A stretch of 17,908 bases of DNA from Deltaproteobacteria bacterium (GTDB lineage: Bacteria > Bdellovibrionota > UBA1018 > UBA923). Of this stretch, positions 6,346 to 13,792 are shown one piece after another. Numbering within the stretch: position 1 is the first letter of the stretch; every line of letters starts with the position of its first letter. Below the pieces are notes generated by a model that saw only the letters and a list, made by a program, of their open reading frames with translations, was not told the DNA's origin and ran no database searches. The translations under genes and the position numbers were made by a program. Where the stretch lies: positions 1-17,908 of the forward strand of contig JACQAW010000304.1 of NCBI GenBank assembly GCA_016194725.1. The letters run 5' to 3'.

Positions 6346-7907
6346 AGCAACTCGAAGAAGGGGTTTATATATTCTTTGTCTTTTTCGATTACGCCTTCCA
6401 GGCCTTTGCCGCCGGTCGGGGTACGCGACACATTCGCAAATGACTTCTCTTCAATTGCCTTGAACAGACCATCGCGCTCGATTTTACGAAGCAAGGCAAG
6501 CGTATCATCGAGTACTTTGTTGGCATGCTTGGCGATAACGCCGTCTTTTTTATAGGTAATCTCTTTTCCCAGGTCCTGGGCGGCGCTGAAGACATAGTTG
6601 GCGCCCTTGATGGCCATCCAACGGTCATGCAGCAACGGCGTGTGCATCGCCTCGGTGGGCATGCCCAGCAGCTGAATGCCCTGGTTGGTCAAAACGCCGG
6701 TGAAGTTGAACATGGCGTCCATCAGATGGCTGAAAAATATATCGCCCACCTTGTGCCGCGTGGGTGGCATGAACTTGATCGGAGCCTTGGGAAAGATGTC
6801 GCGGGTCATTTGCGCGCGCGCGATTTCGAGCAGCAGCACATTGGGATGCCAGGGGTCCATCTCGGCCGCATGGCCCAGGCCCATCTGTTCTTCTTTCATG
6901 TGCGCTTCAAGGGCAAATCGCTCGTTGATGAACTGGGATGCCAATACCTGATGCCCGTTTTCAACGGCATCGGCCGTGGTAAGATAGTTGTCTTCACCTG
7001 TATGAATCGTAATGTCGCTGTACGCGATAATCATGCGCGAAAAATTCTGATCGATCAGAGTGCGTTTCATGTTGATGTCGCGAAAAAGAATTCCGTACAT
7101 CGCATCATTGAGCAAAAAATCGAGCCGCTCAATTGCAGCCATGGCGGCTATTTCGGACATGCATAGCCCGGACGAATAATTAGTCAGCCGTATATACCTA
7201 CCTGACGCCTCGCCCGCCTCGTCAAGCGCCTTGCGCATGATTCGAAAGTTTTCTTGCGTCGCATAGGTACCGCCAAATCCCTCGGTCGTCGCGCCTTCCG
7301 GAACGTAATCCAGCAGGCTTTGCGCCGTGGAGCGAATCACGGCAATCGCGTTGGCACCCGCTTCCACGGCTGCTTTGCCCTGGATTGCGTCTTCAAATAT
7401 GTTTCCCGTCGCTACGATAACGTATACCAGCGGCTTGCTCTGAAAGGTCGCATCCATCGGGTCGCCGAGTTTCTTACGCAGCGAATTTCGTTCCTCGCGG
7501 CGTTCGGCAAGTTTTGTAAGCGCCTTGCGACAAAGCTCTCCAGCCGTTTTCTTGATCTCGGACAGACTGGCTTTTTCAATTTGACTCAAGCGCAGTTCGC
7601 CATTGGCCAGTTTTTCGGTAAGCTCCTCCACCGAGGAGCCCGTCTTTATCATCGCGTTTGCAAACCAGAACAGCGCGCCGCGCGACAAAACGCGGTCTTC
7701 ACGCAGCTGATCGACGATGAAGTTGGACACCGGATAGTCCATTCCCATCTGTTTTACCGAGCCCTCAACGCCAATCAGGCGCAGGACTGAGCGTTCTATG
7801 CTGACGCTGGAGTTGGAATCGATGACTGGCTTGACCTTGGATACGATCTGCCCCGCCAAGCGCCGGCATTCAATCAAAGTTTGTTGGTTGAGGTCAAGAT
7901 GCGCCAT
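6342..7907 (-). CDS. kamD: Lysine 5,6-aminomutase alpha subunit
   Basis: At 521 residues this matches the usual alpha-subunit length of about 515-520. The alpha subunit forms the TIM barrel in which the substrate-PLP adduct rearranges, driven by the 5'-deoxyadenosyl radical made on the beta subunit. Recognisable family segments are RSVLRLIGVEG near the N-terminus, GANAIAVIRSTAQSLLDYVP in the barrel, the ITIHTGEDNYLTTADA stretch, and KFMPPTRHKVGDIFFSH toward the C-terminal part. The gene overlaps the end of kdd by 14 nt and the start of kamE by 4 nt, so alpha and beta are likely made in a coupled 1:1 ratio. No clear ribosome site precedes the ATG, which fits coupling. Turnover-dependent inactivation is known for this enzyme class, which makes the neighbouring ATPase pair notable. 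Confidence 0.96.
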   Translation of the reverse strand: MAHLDLNQQTLIECRRLAGQIVSKVKPVIDSNSSVSIERSVLRLIGVEGSVKQMGMDYPVSNFIVDQLREDRVLSRGALFWFANAMIKTGSSVEELTEKLANGELRLSQIEKASLSEIKKTAGELCRKALTKLAERREERNSLRKKLGDPMDATFQSKPLVYVIVATGNIFEDAIQGKAAVEAGANAIAVIRSTAQSLLDYVPEGATTEGFGGTYATQENFRIMRKALDEAGEASGRYIRLTNYSSGLCMSEIAAMAAIERLDFLLNDAMYGILFRDINMKRTLIDQNFSRMIIAYSDITIHTGEDNYLTTADAVENGHQVLASQFINERFALEAHMKEEQMGLGHAAEMDPWHPNVLLLEIARAQMTRDIFPKAPIKFMPPTRHKVGDIFFSHLMDAMFNFTGVLTNQGIQLLGMPTEAMHTPLLHDRWMAIKGANYVFSAAQDLGKEITYKKDGVIAKHANKVLDDTLALLRKIERDGLFKAIEEKSFANVSRTPTGGKGLEGVIEKDKEYINPFFELL

Positions 7908-8955
7908 ATTTGTTCTCGTACATCTTCCGAAGTTCGGGCGAGTCTCTCAGTATCTGCAGCGCCATGGCGGCGTGACCCGGGCGATAGCCATTGCCCATGA
8001 TCAGCTCCACGTGCGCGCCGACCCCTTCGGCCCCAAGTGCAGCCTTCGTGAAACTGGTCGCCATGCTAAAAAAATAGACGATACCACCGGGCTTGGTGGA
8101 AAGGATACAGGACATTTCCGTATCGGGAATATTGGTCACGTTGATAACGATATCAGCCATTTTACCGGCCGTAAGCTTCTTCACGAGCTCATAGGTACCT
8201 ACGGCATTGCGCGCGTCGCAAAGGTCGGCCACGTCGACGAATGGAAATTCCGTCATCCGCTCGCGCGCCTCGACCCCATAGTCCAAGCCGACGGTCTTGC
8301 CGGCCGCGCCCACCATTTTTTTTGCCTCATACAGGCAAAGCAAACCCGATTTTCCGCCGCCGCCTATCACCACTACCGTTTGGCCGGCTTTACAAAGCGC
8401 GGCGGTTTGCGCCGGTGCGCCGCACACATCCAGGACGGCAAGCGCCAGATTTTCCGGAATATCTCCGGGCAGCTTTGCATAGATGCCGCTTTGAAATAAA
8501 ATCGCGTGCCCTTCGACGTCAACGCGATCAAGCTCCAGGTGAAGCTTCTTGATTTTGCGAATTTCGAGCGGCGTAAGCGTCAGCGATACCAACGTCGCGA
8601 TGCGGTCACCTGCTTTGACCTGTTCCGCGGCGCCGCGTCCTTCGAGAAATTTCGGACCAAGCTCTTTAACCGTTCCAATCAGCATGCCACCCGAACCCGT
8701 CACCGGGTTCTGGTGCTTGCCGCGCTTTTTAACCAGCTCAAGTATGTGCTCCTGCATTTTTGCGGCATCCGCGCCGCAAACTTTCTTGATCTGATGAAAA
8801 CTTGCCGAGTCGATGTTCAGGGCTTCAACATCGATCAGCAGCTCGTTGTCGTAAAGCGGCAAAGACACATCGAGACGATCTGCCTGCTGTGGTAGCACAC
8901 CTTTGGGTGAAAGCACCCGATGTGTCCCAAAACGATCGCCGTTCACACGCACCAT
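7894..8955 (-). CDS. kdd: L-erythro-3,5-diaminohexanoate dehydrogenase
   Basis: Kdd (353 aa, typical length about 340-350) oxidises and deaminates L-erythro-3,5-diaminohexanoate to 5-amino-3-oxohexanoate with NAD(P)+, the step after KamDE and before Kce. The protein has a medium-chain-dehydrogenase-like N-terminal half and a Rossmann nucleotide-binding fold with VVVIGGGGKSGLLCL (glycine loop about residues 198-204). The segments SFHQIKKVCGAD and NPVTGSGGMLIG are ones I associate with Kdd. An AAGGGA ribosome site lies about 7 nt before ATG 8955. It begins 3 nt after the stop codon of the upstream dehydrogenase gene and overlaps kamD by 14 nt. The assignment rests on family recognition together with position between kamD and kce. 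Confidence 0.92.
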   Translation of the reverse strand: MVRVNGDRFGTHRVLSPKGVLPQQADRLDVSLPLYDNELLIDVEALNIDSASFHQIKKVCGADAAKMQEHILELVKKRGKHQNPVTGSGGMLIGTVKELGPKFLEGRGAAEQVKAGDRIATLVSLTLTPLEIRKIKKLHLELDRVDVEGHAILFQSGIYAKLPGDIPENLALAVLDVCGAPAQTAALCKAGQTVVVIGGGGKSGLLCLYEAKKMVGAAGKTVGLDYGVEARERMTEFPFVDVADLCDARNAVGTYELVKKLTAGKMADIVINVTNIPDTEMSCILSTKPGGIVYFFSMATSFTKAALGAEGVGAHVELIMGNGYRPGHAAMALQILRDSPELRKMYENKYGAS

Positions 8956-8958
8956 TAA

Positions 8959-10035
8959 CTATCCCTTTATCGCGGCAGAACCTGCGGCAATGCGTTCTTC
9001 CGCAATGCGGTCAGCGATGCGATGCGGGGGAAGATTTTCCTTATCCGCGCGTGCAAGCACCTCTTCAATCGTACGATAGATTCCGCCAGTGTGATCCATC
9101 GCTCTGGCCGCATCATACCCGCCGCGTTCGTGATAGATATTGATAAGCCCGCCTGCATTGATGGCGTAGTCGGGCGCATAAACGATTCCACGCCGCATGA
9201 GCTCAAAACCGTCTTCGTCGGTGGCCAGCTGGTTGTTGGCCGCGCCCGCGATTACTTTTGCCTGGATTTGAGGAATGGACTGCGCGTTGATCACGGCCCC
9301 CAGTGCGTTGGGCGAAAGAATATCGCATTTCTCGGCAAGAATATTGTCCGGGGAAACGATGTCGATTCCAAATTCGCGCTGAAACCTCGCGACCGACGCA
9401 TTATCAACATCCGCGCCAACCACGCTTGCTCCCTCGTTCACCAGCTGCCTGACAAGCGAATAGCTTACATAGCCCAAGCCTTGCACCGCAATACGCTTAC
9501 CCTTCAGCGCTGCTTCGCCAAAGGCGTGCCGGGCAGCTGCTTTCATGCCGTTAAAAACTCCAAAGGCGGTCATGGGCGACGGGTCGCCGCTTGAACCGGC
9601 CAAGCCTTCAATTCCCAGAATGTGGCGCGTTTGCTCGCGCACCATCATCAGATCCTCGCCGGTAATGCCCACGTCCTTGGCGGTAATGTACTGTCCATGC
9701 AGATTTTCGACGAATTGGCCAAAGCGCTTGAGCAGCTCGGGCGTCTTGTCCGTCTTTGGATTGCCAATGATAACGGCTTTCGCGCCCCCCAATTTCAGAC
9801 CACTAATGGCGGCTTTGTAGCTCATGCCCTTAGAAAGACGCAGAACGTCTTCCACCGCGGCGGTCGTATCCTTATAAGGATACATGCGGCAGCCCCCGGT
9901 GCCCGGCCCGAGGTTGGAGTTATGAATGGCAATGATGGCCTTCAGGCCCACTCGACGATCATTACAGAATATAACTGATTGATATTCTTCGGGATTAATT
10001 CGTTCAAACAACTCCACCTGCATAGTAGTCGACAT
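8959..10035 (-). CDS. Leucine dehydrogenase-type amino-acid dehydrogenase
   Basis: This Glu/Leu/Phe/Val dehydrogenase of 358 aa catalyses NAD+-linked oxidative deamination of an amino acid, most likely branched-chain. Family signatures are PGTGGCRM (44-51), K74 in GMSYKAA and K86 in GLKLGGAKAV, 12 residues apart as in leucine dehydrogenase. D121 follows in ITAKDVG, and the NAD-binding loop is VQGLGYVSYSL (184-194). I place the start at ATG 10035 because AAGGAGGA lies about 10 nt upstream; a longer reading frame to 10077 would put that ribosome site inside the gene. It is the first gene of the operon. Leucine, valine or another amino acid could be the substrate. It might instead act on a lysine-pathway intermediate, but the sequence alone does not show that. 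Confidence 0.88.
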   Translation of the reverse strand: MSTTMQVELFERINPEEYQSVIFCNDRRVGLKAIIAIHNSNLGPGTGGCRMYPYKDTTAAVEDVLRLSKGMSYKAAISGLKLGGAKAVIIGNPKTDKTPELLKRFGQFVENLHGQYITAKDVGITGEDLMMVREQTRHILGIEGLAGSSGDPSPMTAFGVFNGMKAAARHAFGEAALKGKRIAVQGLGYVSYSLVRQLVNEGASVVGADVDNASVARFQREFGIDIVSPDNILAEKCDILSPNALGAVINAQSIPQIQAKVIAGAANNQLATDEDGFELMRRGIVYAPDYAINAGGLINIYHERGGYDAARAMDHTGGIYRTIEEVLARADKENLPPHRIADRIAEERIAAGSAAIKG

Positions 10036-10057
10036 AGGGGGTAAGTCCTCCTTCTTC

Positions 10058-10088
10058 TCTATAGTTAAAGATCTCAAACGCTTAAGCG
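10058..10088 (-). promoter_or_regulatory. Possible operon promoter with overlapping palindromic operator
   Basis: On the minus strand, TTAAGC (10085-10080) and TATAGA (10063-10058) are spaced 16 nt apart, a weak -35 and a fair -10. They lie about 25 nt before the start at 10035. The -35 overlaps the perfect 10-bp palindrome CGCTTAAGCG (10079-10088), a plausible binding site for a dimeric repressor such as the RHH protein encoded at the far end of the operon. The rest of the gap to 10318 holds a second inverted repeat, TTGAA-N5-TTCAA at 10142-10156, and no gene that I can see. Confidence 0.3.
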
Positions 10089-10318
10089 GTATACAACGGA
10101 CCCCGGCACCTGGGCAATACGGAGAAACTACTGCGAATACTTTGAAGGAATTTCAATGTAACCGGCATTCCCGCTGTCTATAGTTTTGGCACTTTCGCAA
10201 AACACTGACGCCAATTTTCGACCGCCACCCACAGCCCCTGCTTAAAATCTTTTTGGCCCGGCCGTTGCACTACTTGAGTCCAGAGAATCAGTTGAGTTGT
10301 GAAACTAGGAGTAGTTGT

Positions 10319-11781
10319 ATGTTGTTGAACAAGAAATTTTATTCCATTGCGCTCGCGATCGTCGCACTTGCCCCGCTCGTGGTTACCACGCTCGAGAGCA
10401 GAGCCGACGACAAACCCGCTTCGGCTGCCGCCGTAGTAACACCAGCAAGCGCAACGCCCGCTGCTGTGACCCCCGCCGACCCAGTGACCGCCCCCGCGGT
10501 CATTCCGGTAACCCCGCCATCGTTTGCCGCAAAACAGATTGTGGATTCGGATATCGGTCGGTTCATCCAGGGCTTTAAAGTTAAAAAAATAACCGACTCC
10601 TCAGGCGCTACTCACCTTACCGTTTACGGTGTTGGCCTGGAAGCGTGCCTTCGTCACGTGCACATCGATCTCGATGCACCAAAAGACAATGACACCGGCG
10701 TTTATGCGTTCAAACTGACCAAACGTGATCTGCCCGCCGATGACGGCAAGGCGTACATGACCGACGCGGATTGCACCGTCGATAAGACCAAGAAATGTTC
10801 GCGCGACCCCGACAGCGGCTGTGTGCCGATCAATCAGGGAAAAATTGCCGGCGACATCGGCGTCAATGGTGTTGAAGCCATCCCGATGGATCAGGACGGT
10901 AAAATCACCATTCGTGTTGAAAACTTCGGCGATACCGACAGCTCGACCGCAGTACAGTACCGCGACATTTCGAAAGGAATGGGCGGACCGCTCGAGTACA
11001 AGTCACCAGAAACGCTCAATGCGGAAATGGACAAAAAGCGCGCTCAGGAACGCGGCGAACTGCTCGCTGCAACTTGCCGGGGCGCCGAAAAAGGTAACCG
11101 CGACGACCTCGAAAATCTCAAAGAAATGCTCGGCTCCGAAGGCCTCGCCGATAAAGCGAAGCTGATCGCCAAGCTCGAAAAGAGAAGGCCGATATCGTCA
11201 AGTTCCTCGTGGACGGCATTGCCAAAAAAGCCCTTGATCTGGATGCCGAAGGCAAGAACCTCAAAACCCTGAACATCGCGAAGATGAAGCTCGCTGAACG
11301 TGCGCTCAAGGTTGCCCACAACCTCGACCGCAAAAACGCCAGCCTGCGCGCCGCCTACGAAAAGGCCAAGCATCTGCGCACCAAGGAATACCCTACGACG
11401 GACAACAGCTACAACGAGACCACTCGTGCTGAAGCAATCAACGGCTTCGGCAGCGTCCTCGACTGGGCTGCTTCAAGCAAAAGCACTGAAGCCCGCAGCG
11501 CTCTGTCCGACTACATCAACGACATGCCGGCAAACATCAAGCCTTACGCCGCACAGGTTGCCCGCGGAAACCTAACTTCCAACGACCGCGACTGGCTTAA
11601 GAATGTTTACGGTCAATCGCTTGACCAGACTGCTTATACGCACTCCGTACAGGAAGAATTCAATGCCTATCGCCAGAACGCGATTGGCAATCCGATGTAC
11701 GGCGGCCAAAACCCCGCATACGGTAACTCATATGGATCTCCGCTCGCCAGTCCTACGAGCGGAATCAACGGTCGCTTCTAG
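10319..11781 (+). CDS. Secreted protein of unknown function, frame broken near 11180
   Basis: The chosen start is ATG 10319, preceded by AGGAG at 7-nt spacing; the upstream TTG at 10253 has none. The N-terminus is a Sec signal peptide (MLLNKKFYSIALAIVALAP, cleavage likely after SRA) followed by an Ala/Pro/Thr-rich linker. A folded region has four Cys residues in DADC...KKCSRDPDSGCVP plus earlier C in LEACLRH. The frame from 10319 would stop at 11272 after 317 residues, its last 30 or so looking out of frame. A -1 shift near 11177-11181 joins AKLE to KEKADIVKFLVDG and continues to TAG at 11781, giving about 487 residues. The second part is helical and charged, then ends in a Gly/Asn/Tyr/Ser-rich tail. 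Both halves look coding. It could be a one-base deletion, a sequencing or assembly error, or a young pseudogene. Confidence 0.7.
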
Positions 11782-11817
11782 CGAGTTCCACTAGATACTA
11801 CTAAATCCTAATTCCAA

Positions 11818-11880
11818 CCCCGGAAGAGTTAGTGGCAGCGCATAAATGACGCGCATTGCTAGGCTTTTCCGGGGTTTTTT
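11818..11880 (+). terminator. Rho-independent terminator of the secreted-protein gene
   Basis: CCCCGGAA (11818-11825) pairs perfectly with TTCCGGGG (11867-11874), followed immediately by six T residues (11875-11880). The large loop contains further GCGC repeats that may fold. It lies 36 nt after the stop codon at 11781 and before the cold-shock gene, so the two are separate transcripts. Confidence 0.82.
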
Positions 11881-11891
11881 CGATTTTGAAT

Positions 11892-11919
11892 TTGACACCC
11901 CAGCCACTCGTTCGATAAA
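11892..11919 (+). promoter_or_regulatory. Promoter of the cold-shock gene
   Basis: A perfect -35 TTGACA (11892-11897) is followed after 16 nt by GATAAA (11914-11919), a 4/6 -10 match. Transcription would begin near 11926 and leave a leader of about 64 nt before ATG 11990, with a GAGGGGG ribosome site at 11973-11979. Confidence 0.55.
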
Positions 11920-11989
11920 TCGGAAAGGTCAACATTGATTTGCGCGGGTGCTGTTCGCGCACTTGCGACTTAGAGGGGGTTTAAGTTTT

Positions 11990-12196
11990 ATGGCACAAGG
12001 TCTCGTTAAGTGGTTCAACGACGCAAAAGGTTACGGTTTTATCCAGCAGGACGGCAGCGATAAGGACGTATTCGTTCATTATACTGCAATTCAAGGCGAC
12101 GGTTTCAAGACTCTCGCTGAAGGCCAGAAAGTGGACTTCGAATTGATCGACGGACCAAAAGGTCCGCAGGCTGCCAACGTAACCAAAAGTCAGTAA
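11990..12196 (+). CDS. Cold-shock domain protein (CspA family)
   Basis: This is a 68-residue single cold-shock domain, an OB-fold binder of single-stranded nucleic acid that acts as an RNA chaperone. The opening MAQGLVKWFNDAKGYGFI holds RNP1 (KGYGFI), DVFVHYTAI holds RNP2, and GPQAANV closes the barrel. I chose ATG 11990 rather than upstream in-frame codons because the family always begins at this point and a GAGGGGG ribosome site precedes it. It is monocistronic: its own promoter and an upstream terminator isolate it on the left. It converges on the astD-like gene with 28 nt between stops. Cold or stationary-phase induction is known for some members and cannot be told from this sequence. Confidence 0.96.
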   Translation: MAQGLVKWFNDAKGYGFIQQDGSDKDVFVHYTAIQGDGFKTLAEGQKVDFELIDGPKGPQAANVTKSQ

Positions 12197-12224
12197 CCGA
12201 CCGCGGTCTTATAGCCCCCCGGTC

Positions 12225-13775
12225 TCACGACTGTGATGTCCAGTTTAGTCCCGGTGGTAGACTGCCGATTGGCTTGGGCTCGGCAATCTCCAACGACGCC
12301 ACTGGGTACATGCAATAAGAGGCTGCGGAAACCGCTGTCGGAAAGTGGTTTCCGCTCCTTTTCATTCCACCAAATGGCAATCGCGACGAAGCGCCAACCG
12401 TAGAACGGTTCCAGTTGATCAGGCCTGCTCGCAAGCCGTCCGAAAGCATTTCGTATTTTTCTTTGCTCTTCGTAAAGACACTGAAGACCAGTCCATAGTG
12501 GGTTGCATTTGCAAGCTCGACGGCTTCAGCAATATCTTCGAAGGGATAGATTGCGACGTTCGGACCAAAAATCTCGGTCTGTTGATACACGCTCTTTTTC
12601 ACGCTCGAAAGGTTGTTGTCGCGCACAAGGCAGATTGATGGCGTCACATAGTGACCTTGCTGATCAAGCTCCAGCTGCTTGCCGCGCATGATGACGTCGC
12701 ACCCTTCGCGTGAGGCGATTCCCAGAAATTTGAGATACTTTTCCACGGCACCACTATCGATCAATGGGCCCATGAAAGGATTGTCCAGGGGATGGCCGAT
12801 CGAAAATGCCTTGGCGCGATCATGGTATTTTTGGACAAAACCATCGTACAGGCTCTTGTGAATCATGATGCGGCTCGTGGACGAACACCGTTGTCCTGCG
12901 GTAATAAACGCGCCGGTCAGGGTCTCATAAAGCGCCCAGCCAAGATCCGCGTCGCTCGTGATGATTGCAGAATTCTTGCCGCCCATTTCCAGCGCCAGCA
13001 GCTTCCAGCTTTGCTGAAGCGTGTCCTGCTTGATTTTAAGGCCTACTTCATAAGATCCGGTAAACAGCACTCCGTCGACCCGTTCACTGACCACCAGGCG
13101 ACGTCCTACCTCGCGCTCACCCTGCACAAGGTTAAATACGCCCGGCGGAAATCCAGCTTCATGTATTGCTTCGGCCATGAGCTGTCCAACGCCCGGACTT
13201 TTCTCAGAGGGCTTGAAAATTACGGTATTGCCCGTAACCAGCGCGGGCACGATATGGCCGTTAGCCAGATGCCCGGGAAAGTTAAAAGGACCGATGATCA
13301 CAAAGACCCCGTGCGGGCGATAGCGACAAGCTCCGAACGTATTATCCATGATGCCCGGCATCTCATAGTCAGTTACAGCCTTGAGCCCGTCAGCCAGGGT
13401 GACATCGACCTTATTGACCATCGTGGCCACTTCCTGCTTGGCCTCCCAAAGCGGCTTGCCAACTTCGCGCGCGATAACCTCTGCGAGTCGCGCGTCCATT
13501 TTCTTGAGCGAATCGCGATATTTTCTGAGCAGTTCCATTCGGTCGCCCAACTTGGTCTTGCGCCAGGTTACAAAAGCGTCGCGTGCCGCGGCCGTGGCAT
13601 CTTCCACCGCCCGATAAGAGTAGGAATAATTGCCAAGGGCGTCTGTCAGATCAGCCGGACTGCGAACCGCGAGCTCTCCGTTAGGATCACGAACTTCCAC
13701 GAAGCGCCCTGAAATATAATTTCCTCGCGCCTCGATCAGATTCGGCGTGGCATTGGATCTCGTGGTCGTGGACAT
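12225..13775 (-). CDS. astD: N-succinylglutamate 5-semialdehyde dehydrogenase-like (AstD)
   Basis: This aldehyde dehydrogenase (516 aa) carries all catalytic parts: N165 in GPFNFPGHLANGHIVPAL, E263 in LALEMGGKN and nucleophile C297 in TAGQRCSS. The GPFNFPGH segment, the ending GNHFPTAVSAASYC followed by PVASLE, and the overall layout resemble AstD more than generic aldehyde dehydrogenases. AstD oxidises N-succinyl-glutamate semialdehyde to N-succinylglutamate with NAD+ in the arginine succinyltransferase pathway. ATG 13775 has an AGGAGG ribosome site 8 nt upstream and lies 17 nt after the AstA-like gene, so it is the last gene of the four-gene operon. If the pathway starts from lysine instead of ornithine or arginine, the substrate would be a succinylated aminoadipate semialdehyde. 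Confidence 0.85.
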   Translation of the reverse strand: MSTTTRSNATPNLIEARGNYISGRFVEVRDPNGELAVRSPADLTDALGNYSYSYRAVEDATAAARDAFVTWRKTKLGDRMELLRKYRDSLKKMDARLAEVIAREVGKPLWEAKQEVATMVNKVDVTLADGLKAVTDYEMPGIMDNTFGACRYRPHGVFVIIGPFNFPGHLANGHIVPALVTGNTVIFKPSEKSPGVGQLMAEAIHEAGFPPGVFNLVQGEREVGRRLVVSERVDGVLFTGSYEVGLKIKQDTLQQSWKLLALEMGGKNSAIITSDADLGWALYETLTGAFITAGQRCSSTSRIMIHKSLYDGFVQKYHDRAKAFSIGHPLDNPFMGPLIDSGAVEKYLKFLGIASREGCDVIMRGKQLELDQQGHYVTPSICLVRDNNLSSVKKSVYQQTEIFGPNVAIYPFEDIAEAVELANATHYGLVFSVFTKSKEKYEMLSDGLRAGLINWNRSTVGASSRLPFGGMKRSGNHFPTAVSAASYCMYPVASLEIAEPKPIGSLPPGLNWTSQS

Positions 13776-13792
13776 AGAGGGGACCTCCTGAC

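Noticed and set aside
6525..7166. 213-aa plus-strand open frame opposite kamD
   Set aside because: Antisense shadow of a clear aminomutase subunit; composition is driven by the codons of the real gene. The same applies to plus-strand frames at 7798-8499, 9022-9594 and 14000-14599.
11171..11190. Programmed frameshift in the secreted-protein gene
   Set aside because: The local sequence CGAAAAGAG does not form an X-XXY-YYZ heptamer in phase, so a mutation or sequence error is the simpler explanation.
12199..12208. Palindrome GACCGCGGTC after the cold-shock gene as a terminator
   Set aside because: It has no loop and no T run on either strand; it may be chance, and no convincing terminator is seen between the convergent genes.
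12792..13712. 306-aa open frame on the plus strand opposite the astD-like gene
   Set aside because: It is antisense to a well-conserved aldehyde dehydrogenase, has no ribosome site and its translation resembles no family; it is a frame shadow.
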